Below, in pieces: positions 1 to 11,221 of a stretch of 64,000 bases of DNA. Source of the stretch: Phylloscopus collybita (lineage: Eukaryota; Chordata; Aves; Passeriformes; Phylloscopidae); NCBI GenBank assembly GCA_027886175.1, contig JAJNNQ010000040.1:19984001-20048000 (forward strand), in the 5' to 3' direction. The notes beneath the pieces were generated by a model. The model was not told the DNA's origin. It worked only from the letters and a program-made list of their open reading frames with translations, and searched no databases. The number at the start of each line of letters is the position of its first letter. The first letter of the stretch is position 1. The position numbers and the translations under genes were made by a program.

Positions 1-789
1 CTTGCCATGATGAAAAGGAAATTAACAGCAGCCATTAATTTTAAAACTTCAGTGAGTTGTAGTGCTGAGGAGGTCTGGCAGTGACTCACCAAATCTCACA
101 GACAGTGTTTCTGATAAGTCAGCCAACTGTGTAGTGTTGTAAACTACTTTACAACTTTGCCTTTGTGTCTATAAATTTGTTTTCTTATCTATTCTCTTTT
201 TTTAAAACAAAATTAATTAATACATCTATGCTAGGATGAAATAAGTGGTTAATTGCAGGAAACATGAGGTTAGTATAGTGGTTTATGTAATAAAGACAAG
301 ACCTTATTACAGCTCTGTTGACTTATGAATGCAGCTCTGAATTTAAATGAGCTCTCTTTAGCAGTAACTGTAGATGCAATAACTGTGCATATGTCTGTGC
401 TTCGGTTGCAACTTCTGGAATATCCTGAATGGCCTTATGCTTGGTCTCCTGTCCTTTATTTACACTCTTCTGTATAAAACTGACTTTGGGGAATTTTTCT
501 CCCCTTTTTCAAATGGAGATTTAAGCAGGATTTGAATAGTTTTTAAATTCATCCGTATTGATTCAGACTTTTAAGCTTTAATTTTGCAGTACTTTAGATT
601 TTTTAAAGCAGTAGTTAAAGCCCTGGAGGAATCTTCCCGGTCTCTTTGAGACCGATAAGTTCAGTACTGTATTTTCATGGTTTGGAGCATCTTTTCTATG
701 AGGGAAGTCTAAGAGCTGAGACTTTGGCCTGGAGAAGAAAAATCTTAAGGAGATCTTTTTGTTGTGTACAGTTGATGGGAGGGAATTAA
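1..789. other. Non-coding, upstream of TULP4 coding exon
   Basis: AT-rich sequence with no open frame that resembles a protein and no recognisable repeat before the CR1 fragment that begins near 790. Short T-rich tracts occur, for example near 195-210. It is most likely an upstream TULP4 intron or flank. Confidence 0.5.
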
Positions 790-1082
790 TTGAGAGAGAC
801 TGGCTCTTAATGGTGGTATCCAGTGACAGAACCAGAGGCAATGAGCACAAACTGAAACACAGATGGTTCCCTCTAAACATTAGGAATCACTTCACTGTGA
901 GGATGACTGAGCACTGGCACAGGTTTCCCAGAGAGTTCATAGGGTTTTCATCCTTGGGGATATTCAGAGGCCACCTGGATGCAGTCCTGGACAACTGACT
1001 CCAGGTGACCCTGCTTGGGCACAGTGGTTGGACCAGATGATGTCCAGAGGTCCCTTCCAGGTCAGCCATTCTGTGATTCTGT
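790..1082 (+). mobile_element. CR1 LINE fragment, 3' end
   Basis: This is the 3' untranslated end of an avian CR1 retrotransposon in + orientation. Diagnostic blocks are the one around ggcaatgagcacaaactgaa, the block giving actgtgaggatgactgagcactggcacaggtttcccagag in two halves, the gaccagatgatgtccagagg block, and the terminal ccattctgtgattctg. It is 5' truncated, as nearly all CR1 copies are, and diverged by many substitutions, so it is not recent. Confidence 0.93.
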
Positions 1083-1524
1083 TTGTGTGCCTCAGGGTCT
1101 AACCCTGTGCCTGCTCCATCACTAACATCTCCCTTCCCCATCTTCACTTCAAATTTGTGAAATAAACTTTCCGACTTTGCCCCAGACACTGTGACCAGGA
1201 CAAAGCCCCCCCCACCTTCTCTCCCTCCTCAAAGTATCCTTCTCAGACACATTTCATTAGCTGTACGCGTCCATTGTTAAAATTTTGGAAATTTTGGAAG
1301 TGGAAAAGAAAATTTTATAGTCCAACTTTGTGTGTATATCAAATATATATGTCTGAACAATGTTTTTGTCTATATATAATATACTTTATAGCAGTTTGAT
1401 AAAAAATCCGTAATCATAATACTTTGATTACTGTAACAGTAGCTAGTACCAGTATCTTTAACTTGTTTTATGACTTATTTTATTCACTTTTTTTCTTTTT
1501 ATGTGTGTGTGCCTTGCCTTGCAG
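1083..1524. other. Non-coding AT-rich stretch ending in a splice-acceptor-like tract
   Basis: No gene or repeat recognised. It contains a short C run near 1207, TA-rich sequence around 1333-1392, and from about 1460 a T-rich tract leading to a CAG at 1522-1524 that could serve as a splice acceptor. Confidence 0.4.
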
Positions 1525-3559
1525 AGTTGGAAGAATCCAGGGATTTCAAGTTTTGAGTAGCAGGCGTCTTACAAGATTACCACACCTAAACTGGAAAGGC
1601 AGATGCAGCGCTGAGTACCAGATTGGTGTGTGCACTGCATGTACATGAAAACGCACATGTTTTTGTCGTCACGTAGACTTGCTCTGGCATATTCCTGAGA
1701 GCCTTGCAATTGATGAAAATTAATTTGAGAACCAGATGGAGCACCTTCGCAGCACAGCAATCAGTAATCCATGGAGAGACACCTGCCAGTAATGTTCAAC
1801 TTTCCACATGGTCTTCACGGGTGAAAAAAGTTTGCAAAAAGAGAAAGAAAAAACACCCTCTGCGCAGAAAAAGCCTAATAAATACCTCCACAATCTAAGT
1901 CAATAGCTGTGAGGGAAACAGAAGAATCAAGAGGGCAGAGGAAACTGTTTTAGTTCTAGTGGAGGAATAATGTGTGGTCTTCATCACGTTTTGCTTTGGG
2001 CTCAGTAGATTGTGAATGGACGAATAATCGTGACCTTCTGCTGAGTAATGATGACTGGAAGTAAATAAATCGAGGAGCTATGGGACAAACCTGGGCATTG
2101 AACTGAGCAAGCCTCGCCGTCCTTCTTGAGTTAACCAGGTCATCAAACTTGCATATTCTTTCTCCCTCTCCTTTTTCCTCTTTTCACTTAGTGTGGTATA
2201 AATACTAGCTAATTGAGCTCATAAATGTTATTCAAATAAAACAATTGGAATACTTCATATGTTTCCTTCTTGTACAGCTGCAAATGTTGTGTCTGGAACT
2301 ATGAATCTGTGCCGTAGACAAGCATCAAGAAGGAAAGATCCGATCAAACAAGCAAGGAAAATACCTAGAGAAATAGTGAACCCAGGAAGTCAGATTTTTA
2401 ATGCTGCTTCTCGTTCTTTTTTAGATGATTATATTTCTTCCTTCCTTGAATTTTAGAAGATTTTGAAAGAGTGCTTACTTGATGTGCTTTAATTCTGGCA
2501 TTTGTTTTTTATGGTAGAATGGAAAGTCTGTGATTCCTTGTAGCAGAAAAAAAGGGAAAAGTAAAGGAAAAACAGCTTGACATTTTAGCCTGTTTCACAG
2601 GAGAGAGAACTTCATGGTTCACCTGAGGCAAACTTATCTACTTTGAAAGCTAAAAGCTTTAGAGCATTTTTGATTCTGCTATAAATGAAGAGGGGGTTCT
2701 TTTTCATTCGTGTGTGGCAGCAAAAAGTGGGAAAGCAGGCAAGATAGCGTGATAAACAGTTCAGGCTGTGTTGGGTCTCTGGTGGAAAAAAAGTGCTGCG
2801 ATGAAAATTGGATTGGCTTTGGATTGCAAAAACTTTTGAGTCCAACGAGCGGTTCAGTACCAAGAGGGATTTCCCAGCTGGCCTGGCACACCAGTGCCTG
2901 CACAAGTTCGGGTCTGTTGTTTCACACGGTTTGTGTGCCTTTTTTTCCCTTTATGCAATCTCTTTCAGCTTTAGCAGCAGAAATACATCAGATGGAAAAG
3001 ATATGCCAGAGGGCAGCTTGGAAAAGAGGAATGTCATATATATACATGTATATGTATGTGCGTGTGTTTAAATTTCTGCAACTGAACTTTTGAAGAAAAT
3101 CTGACTGGAGGAAATTTTAAAAGCCTTAAGTTACTTGAAACCTACACATTTGCAACTCTTTGTCTCTGGAATTGCATTACGCTAAACTGGAATCTCAGGC
3201 TGTATAAAGATTATATCAAGTTGAGCAAAAAGATGACTTAACCATTTCTTGAGCGCCTCTTATGAAGTAGCTGTTTCTCCAAAGGATAAGTGCACCCCCA
3301 CTCTACAGACTCAAAACAGAAATGAACCCGAATTTTTTTTTTAAGTGTTACTTTTTCTTAGCCAACTGCCATCATCTTTTATAGAGGAATTTTTCACTAT
3401 GCATTTGGTGGATATTTATAAACACTGACCCCATCCTCCTCCCTTTCAATGATCTATCCCAGGTCAGTCTTATCAATAAAAAAAAAAAAAAAATTGATTT
3501 AAATTTTGTGCACTAGACATATTACTTTCTTATGTCAAAAAATAAAATATTTAAAAAGC
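1525..3559 (+). other. TULP4: Candidate TULP4 5' leader, exon boundary unresolved
   Basis: This stretch precedes the TULP4 ATG and carries no recognisable transposon. Part of it must be the 5' untranslated portion of the ATG exon, but the sequence alone does not fix where the exon begins. Plausible acceptors with pyrimidine tracts end at 1524 (ttgccttgcag), 2277 (cttcttgtacag), 2968 (aatctctttcag) and 3361 (actttttcttag). The one at 1524 is preceded by a long T-rich tract and would give a leader over 2 kb with many upstream ATGs. A run of 16 A at 3478-3493 lies close to the ATG. The composition is AT-rich with no CpG island, so the main promoter is probably upstream of the window. Confidence 0.4.
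3478..3493. repeat. A16 homopolymer
   Basis: Sixteen consecutive A overlapping an AATAAA hexamer, about 65 bases upstream of the TULP4 start codon. It may be the tail of an old polyadenylated insertion, or simple slippage expansion. Confidence 0.85.
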
Positions 3560-3811
3560 ATGTATGCAGCAGTGGAACATGGGCCTGTTCTTTGCAGCGA
3601 TTCCAACATCCTCTGCCTCTCCTGGAAAGGCAGAGTGCCCAAAAGTGAGAAGGAGAAGCCGGTGTGCCGGAGGCGGTACTATGAAGAAGGCTGGTTGGCA
3701 ACAGGCAATGGCAGAGGAGTTGTAGGCGTCACTTTTACTTCCAGCCATTGCAGGAGGGACCGGAACACCCCTCAGAGAATCAACTTCAATTTGAGGGGCC
3801 ACAACAGTGAG
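3560..3811 (+). CDS. TULP4: TULP4 first coding exon (residues 1-84)
   Basis: This exon encodes 84 residues beginning MYAAVEHGPVLCSDSN and ending INFNLRGHNSE, which I recognise as the N-terminus of tubby-like protein 4 (TUSP), nearly identical to the mammalian protein. Family knowledge: TULP4 is a protein of roughly 1,500 residues with N-terminal WD40 repeats, a SOCS box and a C-terminal tubby domain, and is thought to act as a substrate receptor for a cullin-based ubiquitin ligase. Seen here: the basic stretch KPVCRRRYYEEGWLATG and the GH dipeptide of NLRGHNSE, which fits the start of the first WD40 blade. The exon is 252 nt and ends in phase 0 before GTAAGC. The ATG is chosen because it matches the known start; the open frame upstream has no in-frame ATG back to about 3506. 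The rest of the gene lies beyond the window. Identification is from recalled family sequence, without alignment. Confidence 0.96.
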
Positions 3812-3817
3812 GTAAGC
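3812..3817 (+). promoter_or_regulatory. TULP4: Splice donor of TULP4 first coding exon
   Basis: GTAAGC follows GAG (Glu84), a good match to the vertebrate donor consensus. Reading through it would add VSKMCVTL and then hit a stop at 3836-3838, so splicing here is needed for the full-length protein. The donor lies exactly where the homologous protein continues with the next WD40 residues. Confidence 0.93.
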
Positions 3818-4590
3818 AAAATGTGTGTTACACTCTAAAGAGAATGATAGCTATCTTTTTTTTTTTTTAGTATTTCTGCTTGAAATTTGACAGAGTGGTA
3901 TGGAGGAGGCTCAAGACTAATCCAAATGTGATCTGGGTTGATTGGAATTTTTCTGGTAAATTCAAGCGTATAAGACTGATGGTGGGAGGGTCTCTGGCAA
4001 TGTGTCTGGTTTTGGTGTGGCCTACTTTCTCCTTCATTCCCCAGAACCTGCCAGTTTCCAGGCAAATGCAATAAATGGGTGTTAATGGAAGTTAGAAGTT
4101 GTGATAGTCTACTGCTTTCACACGGTAGTGAAGTATGACCAGGAAGACTAATGGAAAGGCAGCGGATGGGAGAAAAGCTTGTTTGAAGTCTGCCAGATTT
4201 TCAGAAGCTGCAAACTGGAATGGCCTGTGACAGGAGATAGCTGTTGTACCTGGAAAAACTCATTTTGTTAGAAAAAAGGCCAAGTGTGACTTCTCAGAGA
4301 AGTGCTGAGGTGCCTTGCAGTAAAATGCTGTAACTTCAGTGTGCAAGGCATTGTGCTGAGTACAATGCCACAAAAACTTTTCCATTTGTGTTTTCCAAAA
4401 GGCATAAATCTGTTGGTATAAACTGGTATTTCAGCTGTGCTTTATCATTTTCTGGCGTCCATCTCTTTCTCTGTGAAAGCACATGTGTTGGCCAGTAGCA
4501 TACCAAGTGTCTTAGGACAACAGGGAGGGCCTAGTTTGTTTCTCTTTTTTAGTTAAGATGTGTTTGGATGTGCTGTTTGAGAAGAATCTG

Positions 4591-4617
4591 TCTTTGATTC
4601 TTGAAAAGAATCAAAGA
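4591..4617. repeat. Perfect 12-bp hairpin, 3-nt loop
   Basis: Arm 4591-4602 (TCTTTGATTCTT) is perfectly complementary to 4606-4617 (AAGAATCAAAGA), with the loop gaa. No flanking element is recognised. Confidence 0.9.
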
Positions 4618-6197
4618 TTTGCTGTTTGGTTGGTGGGTGGAATGACATTTTAAATACTGAAATGAAAACCAAGGATACAATGTGTTTTTTCTTGTCTTTT
4701 ATGCTATTTATTGGATGGACTCAACGTAAGCGGCACCAGAGTTTCAGAAGGGGGTAGTTTTGGTTCTTGTGTAACATTAATAACAATCCTCTTTTAACGA
4801 AAAAAGGGAGCAGCCAATAAATACTTAGTCTGAAATAATTGCTTCCACATGGTTTGTGTGTATGGAGGTGTGTGGGTGTATGGTAAATCATACAGACTTC
4901 TGTATGTATAGATGAAAGACAGATTCATGTATATATTTGTATCAGGTTCATTCAAGAAAATTACAGCCACATTTTCCCAAAGGGAAGAGTGATATTTGAA
5001 TCCAGCGTTTTGGTTTGAATGATATCTAGTTGTCGGTTTAATTTTCAATTACAAATTGCATTTTATTTTTTAAGTGGGTGACACAGTAGTCACTTTTCAT
5101 TTCTCCATATTTTGTTATCTAGCTTTTCTGTGAACCTGGGCACATGTTTTTCTTCTTTTGTGTAGTATATGTTTTGGGAACAATACAGGGAGTGCTGTTT
5201 TCAGGAATGTGACTTATTGTAGAACTTGGAAATACAAGACTAGGTTTCAGTATGTGCCCATTTAAGTGGAGAGGATGCTCATGTGCATGCTGCCCTTTGG
5301 GTTTGGCTAGTTTTGCTTTATTTACTCAGTTGGCTATTGGAGTCTCTTTCTGGGTCACTGCATCCTTGCTGTGGGGATTTAGCTGTGCTGTTTGCACATC
5401 CTTTCAGCTAACAGTGATTGGCATGAAAGAGAGACCCAAATGAAATGAAAATTTTCTGTTTGAATCTTTTTGTTGTTGTTGTTTGGGTCAAGCTTGTCAT
5501 TAGTAAAAGGTTGTGTTCCTGTAAGTAATCCTCCTGGTAGCAGGAATTGTGTCAGCGATCAGAGTAGAGATTGCCAATTTACATCTCTGTAGAAGAAAAC
5601 TGATTTGCTGGGATATGACTGAAGGAGGAGAAAAGTGGCTTTAGTGGAACTAGCTTTCTGTGATGAGTCTGTGGCTGCTATCAGATTTTCCTAGTGTCAT
5701 GGTTTTTTGACCGTCATTGTAGGTAAAAGTTCATTCTACAGTATGATGTGTTACACAATGCTCTTCACCAGGCTTTCTGAATTTATTCATTTTATGGGAG
5801 AATCCCACTGATTTGGATAGGAATGTTAAAGATAATCTATGGATAACAAGATTTTTTTCATTAGAAAACACCTTCTCTTCTAAATCTATCTGCCGAAAGA
5901 TTCTTGAAGGAAAATATTGAACAGCAGTGCTTATTGCTAATATTTGCATAAGAAGTAGTAAATGTTTTGTTTCCATATTCTCCTGATGAAAGCAAGCCAA
6001 CAACAACGTCTCTACTGTGTACCACTATTCATAATGGAAAATGATGATTTTGCAAGCACATCCTGGTATGTGTGTCTGTTTAAAGCCACATTTGTTGCAC
6101 AGAATGGGCCCTTAGATTCTGCTTGACTTGAAACTCCTAAGCGTCTGCTTGATTCGCTGACCAGTTCTAGAAGCATATTGTGTTGTCTTGTTCCCAG

Positions 6198-6257
6198 AAA
6201 TGGTGATTTATACCTATTTTATAGTTTATTTATAAATGGTGATTTACACCTACATTT
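6198..6257. repeat. Tandem duplication, period 36
   Basis: The block aaatggtgatttatacctat at 6198 recurs almost unchanged at 6234 (aaatggtgatttacacctac), separated by a T/A-rich stretch. The two copies differ by few bases over about 23 nt. Confidence 0.8.
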
Positions 6258-8214
6258 TTCTCTGGGGTAAAGCCAGGGTGCCAAATGAAGTTTATTGCTT
6301 TTCAGTTGTACAATGCTACTTCAACATTAGTATGCATTTGATTATTAAGTATAAAATGCTGAAATGAACAGAATGGGAGAGTGACAATATAGAAGCTAAA
6401 TGGTTTCCATTTGGGGTGTAATTAACAATATGCTGTGGGCAGAGCACTGCATTGTATTTCAGTTTTAAAGTGAAAATCTAGAAGAAGAGGTAATGTGGCA
6501 GCGCTGTGCTTCTGGCAAGAATGTGAGACTATTTTTAAGTGAGTCAAGAAAGTGAATGCTTGTGATGTATTTTGGCAATCTTTTTATGACTGCTGAAGAG
6601 ACTGACTGAAATCTTTTTGGTGTATTTTTGTGACTCTAATAACATGCCTGTAGCCTATCAGAACAAACAAAAATGAGGAATCCCCAGGACTGAATTACTG
6701 ACATGCATATTACAGTGCTGGATTTGAATGACTCATCATGTTGAACAATAATTCAGAATTAAAAGTGTTGTAGTGTGAGCCACACTTGTGTTTCTACAAT
6801 TGCTTCATAGAATTTGAAACAACCTTTTTTTTTTTTTATGGTTACTAAGGAGAATCAGAATTGAAATAAGCATATTCCCATTTATTCTGTGGCAAGGGGT
6901 GAAAATATTGCATTTTGTAATAAAAAATGTGTGACCAGTAGGCTCTGAAGCATGCCAGGCTGAGAGTTTTTTATAATGCCACAGAGATACCAGCTTTCAG
7001 CATCTGATCCATCTTGAGTTTTTGGGGGAGAGGTTTTCAGGGGGCTCTGTGAGAGGTAATTAGAAAAAAAGCCCAAACTTAATTTAGGAAGCTTCAATTA
7101 GCCTTATAGGGATTTTCCTTACAGTGAAATATTTGTAAGGTGTCTGTCTGTAAATCTAATTGGTTGGATGGTGCAATTTTAAGTGTTTCTTCTAATAGTT
7201 TCTGTTGTGTCTAGTGTATAAAGGTGGTACCAATTTTTATAGCACTTAATGTTTCTTAGATTACTAGTGCTTAAAAATGCTTTGCAGGTGTATGTTTGCT
7301 TTTGACTGTGCTAACTAAAAAGACATCTTTGATATATTTAATAAGATTCAGTACGCTAATTGCTAGACTGAAGCATAAAAAAGTATTACAAGTATATGCA
7401 AATTAGATGCAGTGAATTAAGTAACAAGCTGAATACATTATTGAGCATATCTAACGTTTTTACTGTAAAGATAGAGGAAATTATTTATTTACATTTGTCA
7501 TTTGAGTGTTCCAAGCACTTGTCTTTAGTTGCAAAAAAACCCACCCTGTTTGATTTAGCACAGGTTTTAGTAGATATGGAGGGATGTAAACATATCTCAG
7601 CTGGACTGTCAAATGAATTAGTTACAGCTTTTCAGAGGAACACTGTCCTTTAAAAATATTCAATACATTTTGGTTTTCATACTACGTTAGTTATGAAAGT
7701 CTGCACAGTTCTTGGTTTTGTTTTGGTTTAGAGTAGAAGGAGCTTAGAAATGGTTTTTCCTGTTTTAAAAAGAAAGAAAGCTTTTCTTTATCCTGTTCCA
7801 TTTTTTTTTGAGGTTGTAGGTATCTTGCAGAGCAGATTTTTTCTAGAAGTCTATTGCTTGTTCAGGATATAAACTAAAAAAACCTGAACAGATCAGCCTT
7901 TTCAGTAGTGTTTCTTGGTTTGTACTGTCACTGGTAAGGATATAGAAAAACTACAGGAAAACTTTTGTTTGTTTAAACTTTGTTTAATGTAACTGGCATT
8001 TGAATGTTAAATGTGATTTTTATTATGATTCTTGGACAGAAAAATTCAATCAGCATGTGGCTCTTTACAGTATGGTTCCCTTATATCAAATGTTGCCTTC
8101 AGACACAGCTGGAACAGTTGTTACTGGTAAATAATTTAAAAATCTTGGGGTAGAATGATGCCATGATGATGTCTTTTGGCTTTAGAAGCCTCAGTGGTAC
8201 AAGACATACACTGT

Positions 8215-8243
8215 TGTTAACTGCAGTGGTACTGCAGTTAACA
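8215..8243. repeat. Perfect 13-bp hairpin, 3-nt loop
   Basis: Arm 8215-8227 (TGTTAACTGCAGT) pairs perfectly with 8231-8243 (ACTGCAGTTAACA) around the loop ggt, and two wobble pairs and one further pair could extend it. The tight loop makes this a strong cruciform or RNA hairpin candidate. Confidence 0.92.
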
Positions 8244-9535
8244 GTATCTCTTTCTGTCACTGCACGAAGAAGACAGGACATCTGTTGGCAGAAATACTGT
8301 CTCTTTGTTAAAGCAAGCTAGTGTAATTGGAAAAGACTGACAAGCTTTTAGGCTTGTATTTCTGAAGGCTTGCATGGTTTTAACGTTCCTCCTACCTGAT
8401 AACAGTGCTAAATCTGTCTACAGACCATGCCCTTCCTCTGTCCTTAAACTATTATGGCTACAGAAAAATAATGCTGCAGAGAGAGGCAGAGCTAGTGGGA
8501 AGTGACTTGTAGGACGATGGGTCCTGTGCCTGACTGTGCTGGCTCTGTTCAATTTGTGCTGTGGCTGGTATTGCCAGGCTTGTCTGACTGCCTGTTTTCA
8601 GAAAGGACAGGCACGTTGGGCTTTCATGTAGGCTCCTTATTGCACCTTCTTGAACTGTCTGCTCTGCATTTAGTCTGTGTGCTTGAGTGCTTTTATTTCT
8701 TAGAGCAAATACTGAGAGAGCCAAAATACATTTTAAATCTTTTTTATAATCTTTTACCAATCTTTTCAACCTTTGCTGAAGTTTAAACATGCTCCATGGC
8801 TTGCAGAGGTGTCTTTCATAGCCTTCTCTTAGGAGAATTGATAAAGAAAATAAATGGAGCAATAAATTGGAAATGATTGATTCTTTTCCCTTAAATGACA
8901 AATAGCAGTCTTGCTGTTTCCCATTTCTATGCCCTGTATCAATTTACAAATGCCAAGGTATGGCCTAAACTTGTGTACCAGCACACCTTCTGTATATAGA
9001 ATTTGTTCACTCTAAGAACTGTGACTACTTTCCTTTTTCTTTGTGGTACTGTTTTTTTTCCAGCCACACCCAGCTCCTACTTTCACAAATATTTTTGTGA
9101 AAGGCCTTTTCTGTCTGTTCATTTTTCTCAATTGCCTCAGAAGCCCAGCCTCTCTGTTCAATGTTTATTCTTATGCAGTTGTGGCTTTGAAGCAAACCAT
9201 CCAATATTGCCACAATTGTTGCTGAGTAATGAGAGTTGGTAATGCTGCATTGATCTGCTACTTTGAAATTGCTCTTGTAGGTCATGCAGCAGTTTGTTTC
9301 CTACAAAGGTTAGGTCATCAGCTTTGGAAAATTTTAAATTACAGTTTTCTGGTTTGTAGTAATAAGTATCTAGATAATTACCCTGAAAGCTGGACAAAAA
9401 AGAAATATATGACATAAAAACAATACTGCCAGCTTTTAAACAAAATTAGTTATATTTGTAAGTAGGTCATCCATACAGTTTAAAATTTTATCATGCCATA
9501 ACATGTAGCTAAAGTTTAGTTGTTAGATAATTCTG

Positions 9536-9560
9536 CTCAAAAAAAAATTTTTTTTTTGAG
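9536..9560. repeat. CTC-A9-T10-GAG palindrome
   Basis: CTC followed by nine A, ten T and GAG, a palindrome broken only by one extra T. Poly(A)/poly(T) of this form arises easily by slippage or fold-back repair. Confidence 0.85.
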
Positions 9561-10589
9561 GTGGAATCAAGCTCACCTATATCAGAAATTACTCCATGCT
9601 TTTATTCAAAAAATTGCTGAAAGATAACAACATGCATATTTTAAGATAATGATATGCCTGAGGGGCATTTCTTGCTTTTTGAATTAGGGTGAAGATACTT
9701 TGTTGTTCTGTATAGAAGCAGTTGTTCCACATGATAATTTGTGTGTTCAAGGAAAATAAATGCATTTTCTTTAACAAAAGCTTAATGATGGGGACCTATT
9801 GATGTACTGAGTAGATGAGATTACTCACCTATTAAAGAGTAGATACCTAAGCTTGGAATATGAGCACTTTCTGCTCATGAGTAAAGTGTTCAATAAAGAA
9901 TTTAACATGAAATTCTGAAGGCCTTGTATAGCATACATACATATTGAGCATGTGAATAGTGGAGAAGTTAGGTTTTATGGTAGCATTTCTGAGCCATAAT
10001 AATCATTAAGGATAGTCTTGGTTTAAACAGTTCCCAGAGGAATTCATCACATTACAGGTAGTCGGCCATTACAAACTATAAACATTTCCCAATTTAATTG
10101 AATGTAGAGTACCAAGTAACTGCTTGTCAGGTGTAGCTAGAATGTAGTAGGATAGACAAAAGATATTCTATAGGCATATAGACACTTATCCTTGGGCAAC
10201 CAGCATCTCTGCATTAATAGCAATCCTTTGTGAACGTGCATGACTTCTGAGGGAGTTCTTGGTATCCTCTTTGCATTAGGAGCTTCTTTAAAGAGAAGTA
10301 ATCCACTTGTATAATACAAGCATTATGGGAAGTAATGAGAGTGAAGTTGCATTGGGGAAATTCTTGTGCATTTTCAAAAAGAAATGCTGGTTTATGGTTT
10401 TCATCAGAATTGTGATATTCCAGTTCTAGAATTACTTGACAGATTTGTATACTGGAAAATAGTATCCTTATGCTTTGGGGTTTTTTTAAAAGTTTTTTTT
10501 GTTTTATTTTATTTTTTTTTTTCATTTTAAGGAAAAGAAATGTACGTGGATGACTTTACTAATGAAGAAAACACAGCTAACCTACCCTA

Positions 10590-11170
10590 ACCAGAATGTT
10601 GAACATGAGCCAGCAGTGTAACCTGTACCACAAAGAGGGCAAATGGAGTCCTTGGTGGCATCAGAAGTATTGCCAGCTGTTCAAGGAGGTGGTCCTTGCC
10701 CTCTGCACAGCACTGGTGTGGCCACACCTATAGGATCATGTTCTGGGGTGGGGGTTCCCCAGTAAGTGAGGTCAGTGAAGGGCCACAAAGATTATTGAGG
10801 GACTGTGAGGAAAGACAGAGAGCTGGGACTATTCAGCCTGAAGAGAAGGTTTGGAAGAGTCTTACTGATGTATCTAAATACCTGTAGGGAGGGTGCAGAG
10901 AAGGTGGAGCCAGGCTCTTTTTGGTGGTTCCCAGTGACAGAGGTTAAGGGCACAAACTAAACCGCAGGAGGTTCCCCATGAACATCAGAAAATGTTTTTT
11001 ACTGTGAGAACAGGTGGCTTAGATAGCCCAGAGAGGTTTTGGTGTTTCCATCCTTGGAAACAATCAAAAGAGCCATCTAAACACAGCCCTGGGCAAGCAA
11101 ATTCATGTCCCTGCCTGAGCAGGGAGCTCAGAACTTCCAGAGGTTCCACCCCAGTCATTCCGTGACTCTT
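10590..11170 (+). mobile_element. CR1 LINE fragment, ORF2 C-terminus plus 3' end
   Basis: A longer CR1 copy in + orientation. It begins in the tail of the reverse-transcriptase ORF (atgagccagcagtgt, then the cactggtgtggccacacct block) and runs through the 3' untranslated region (cccagtgacagag, gggcacaaactaaa, cccagagaggtttt, ccagaggttcc) to a degraded terminal repeat near 11155-11170. Frameshifts and stops show it is dead. It is truncated at its 5' end. Confidence 0.92.
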
Positions 11171-11221
11171 TGAAATCTATTTGTAAATCTGAGTGAAATC
11201 TTTTGCACAAAAATTGGTGAA

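Larger units (their letters stand above)
3818..10589. other. Intronic sequence with no gene recognised
   Basis: About 6.8 kb without any transposon I can name or any protein-like frame that resembles a known family. It holds three perfect foldbacks or palindromes (4591-4617, 8215-8243, 9536-9560), a 36-base-period duplication (6198-6257), and short T/G-rich tracts. The minus-strand open frame at 8458-8901 (147 codons) has no recognisable content and I treat it as chance. Confidence 0.5.

Noticed and set aside
8458..8901. 147-codon minus-strand open frame
   Set aside because: No domain, no splice context and low-complexity composition; frames of this length are expected by chance in 64 kb.
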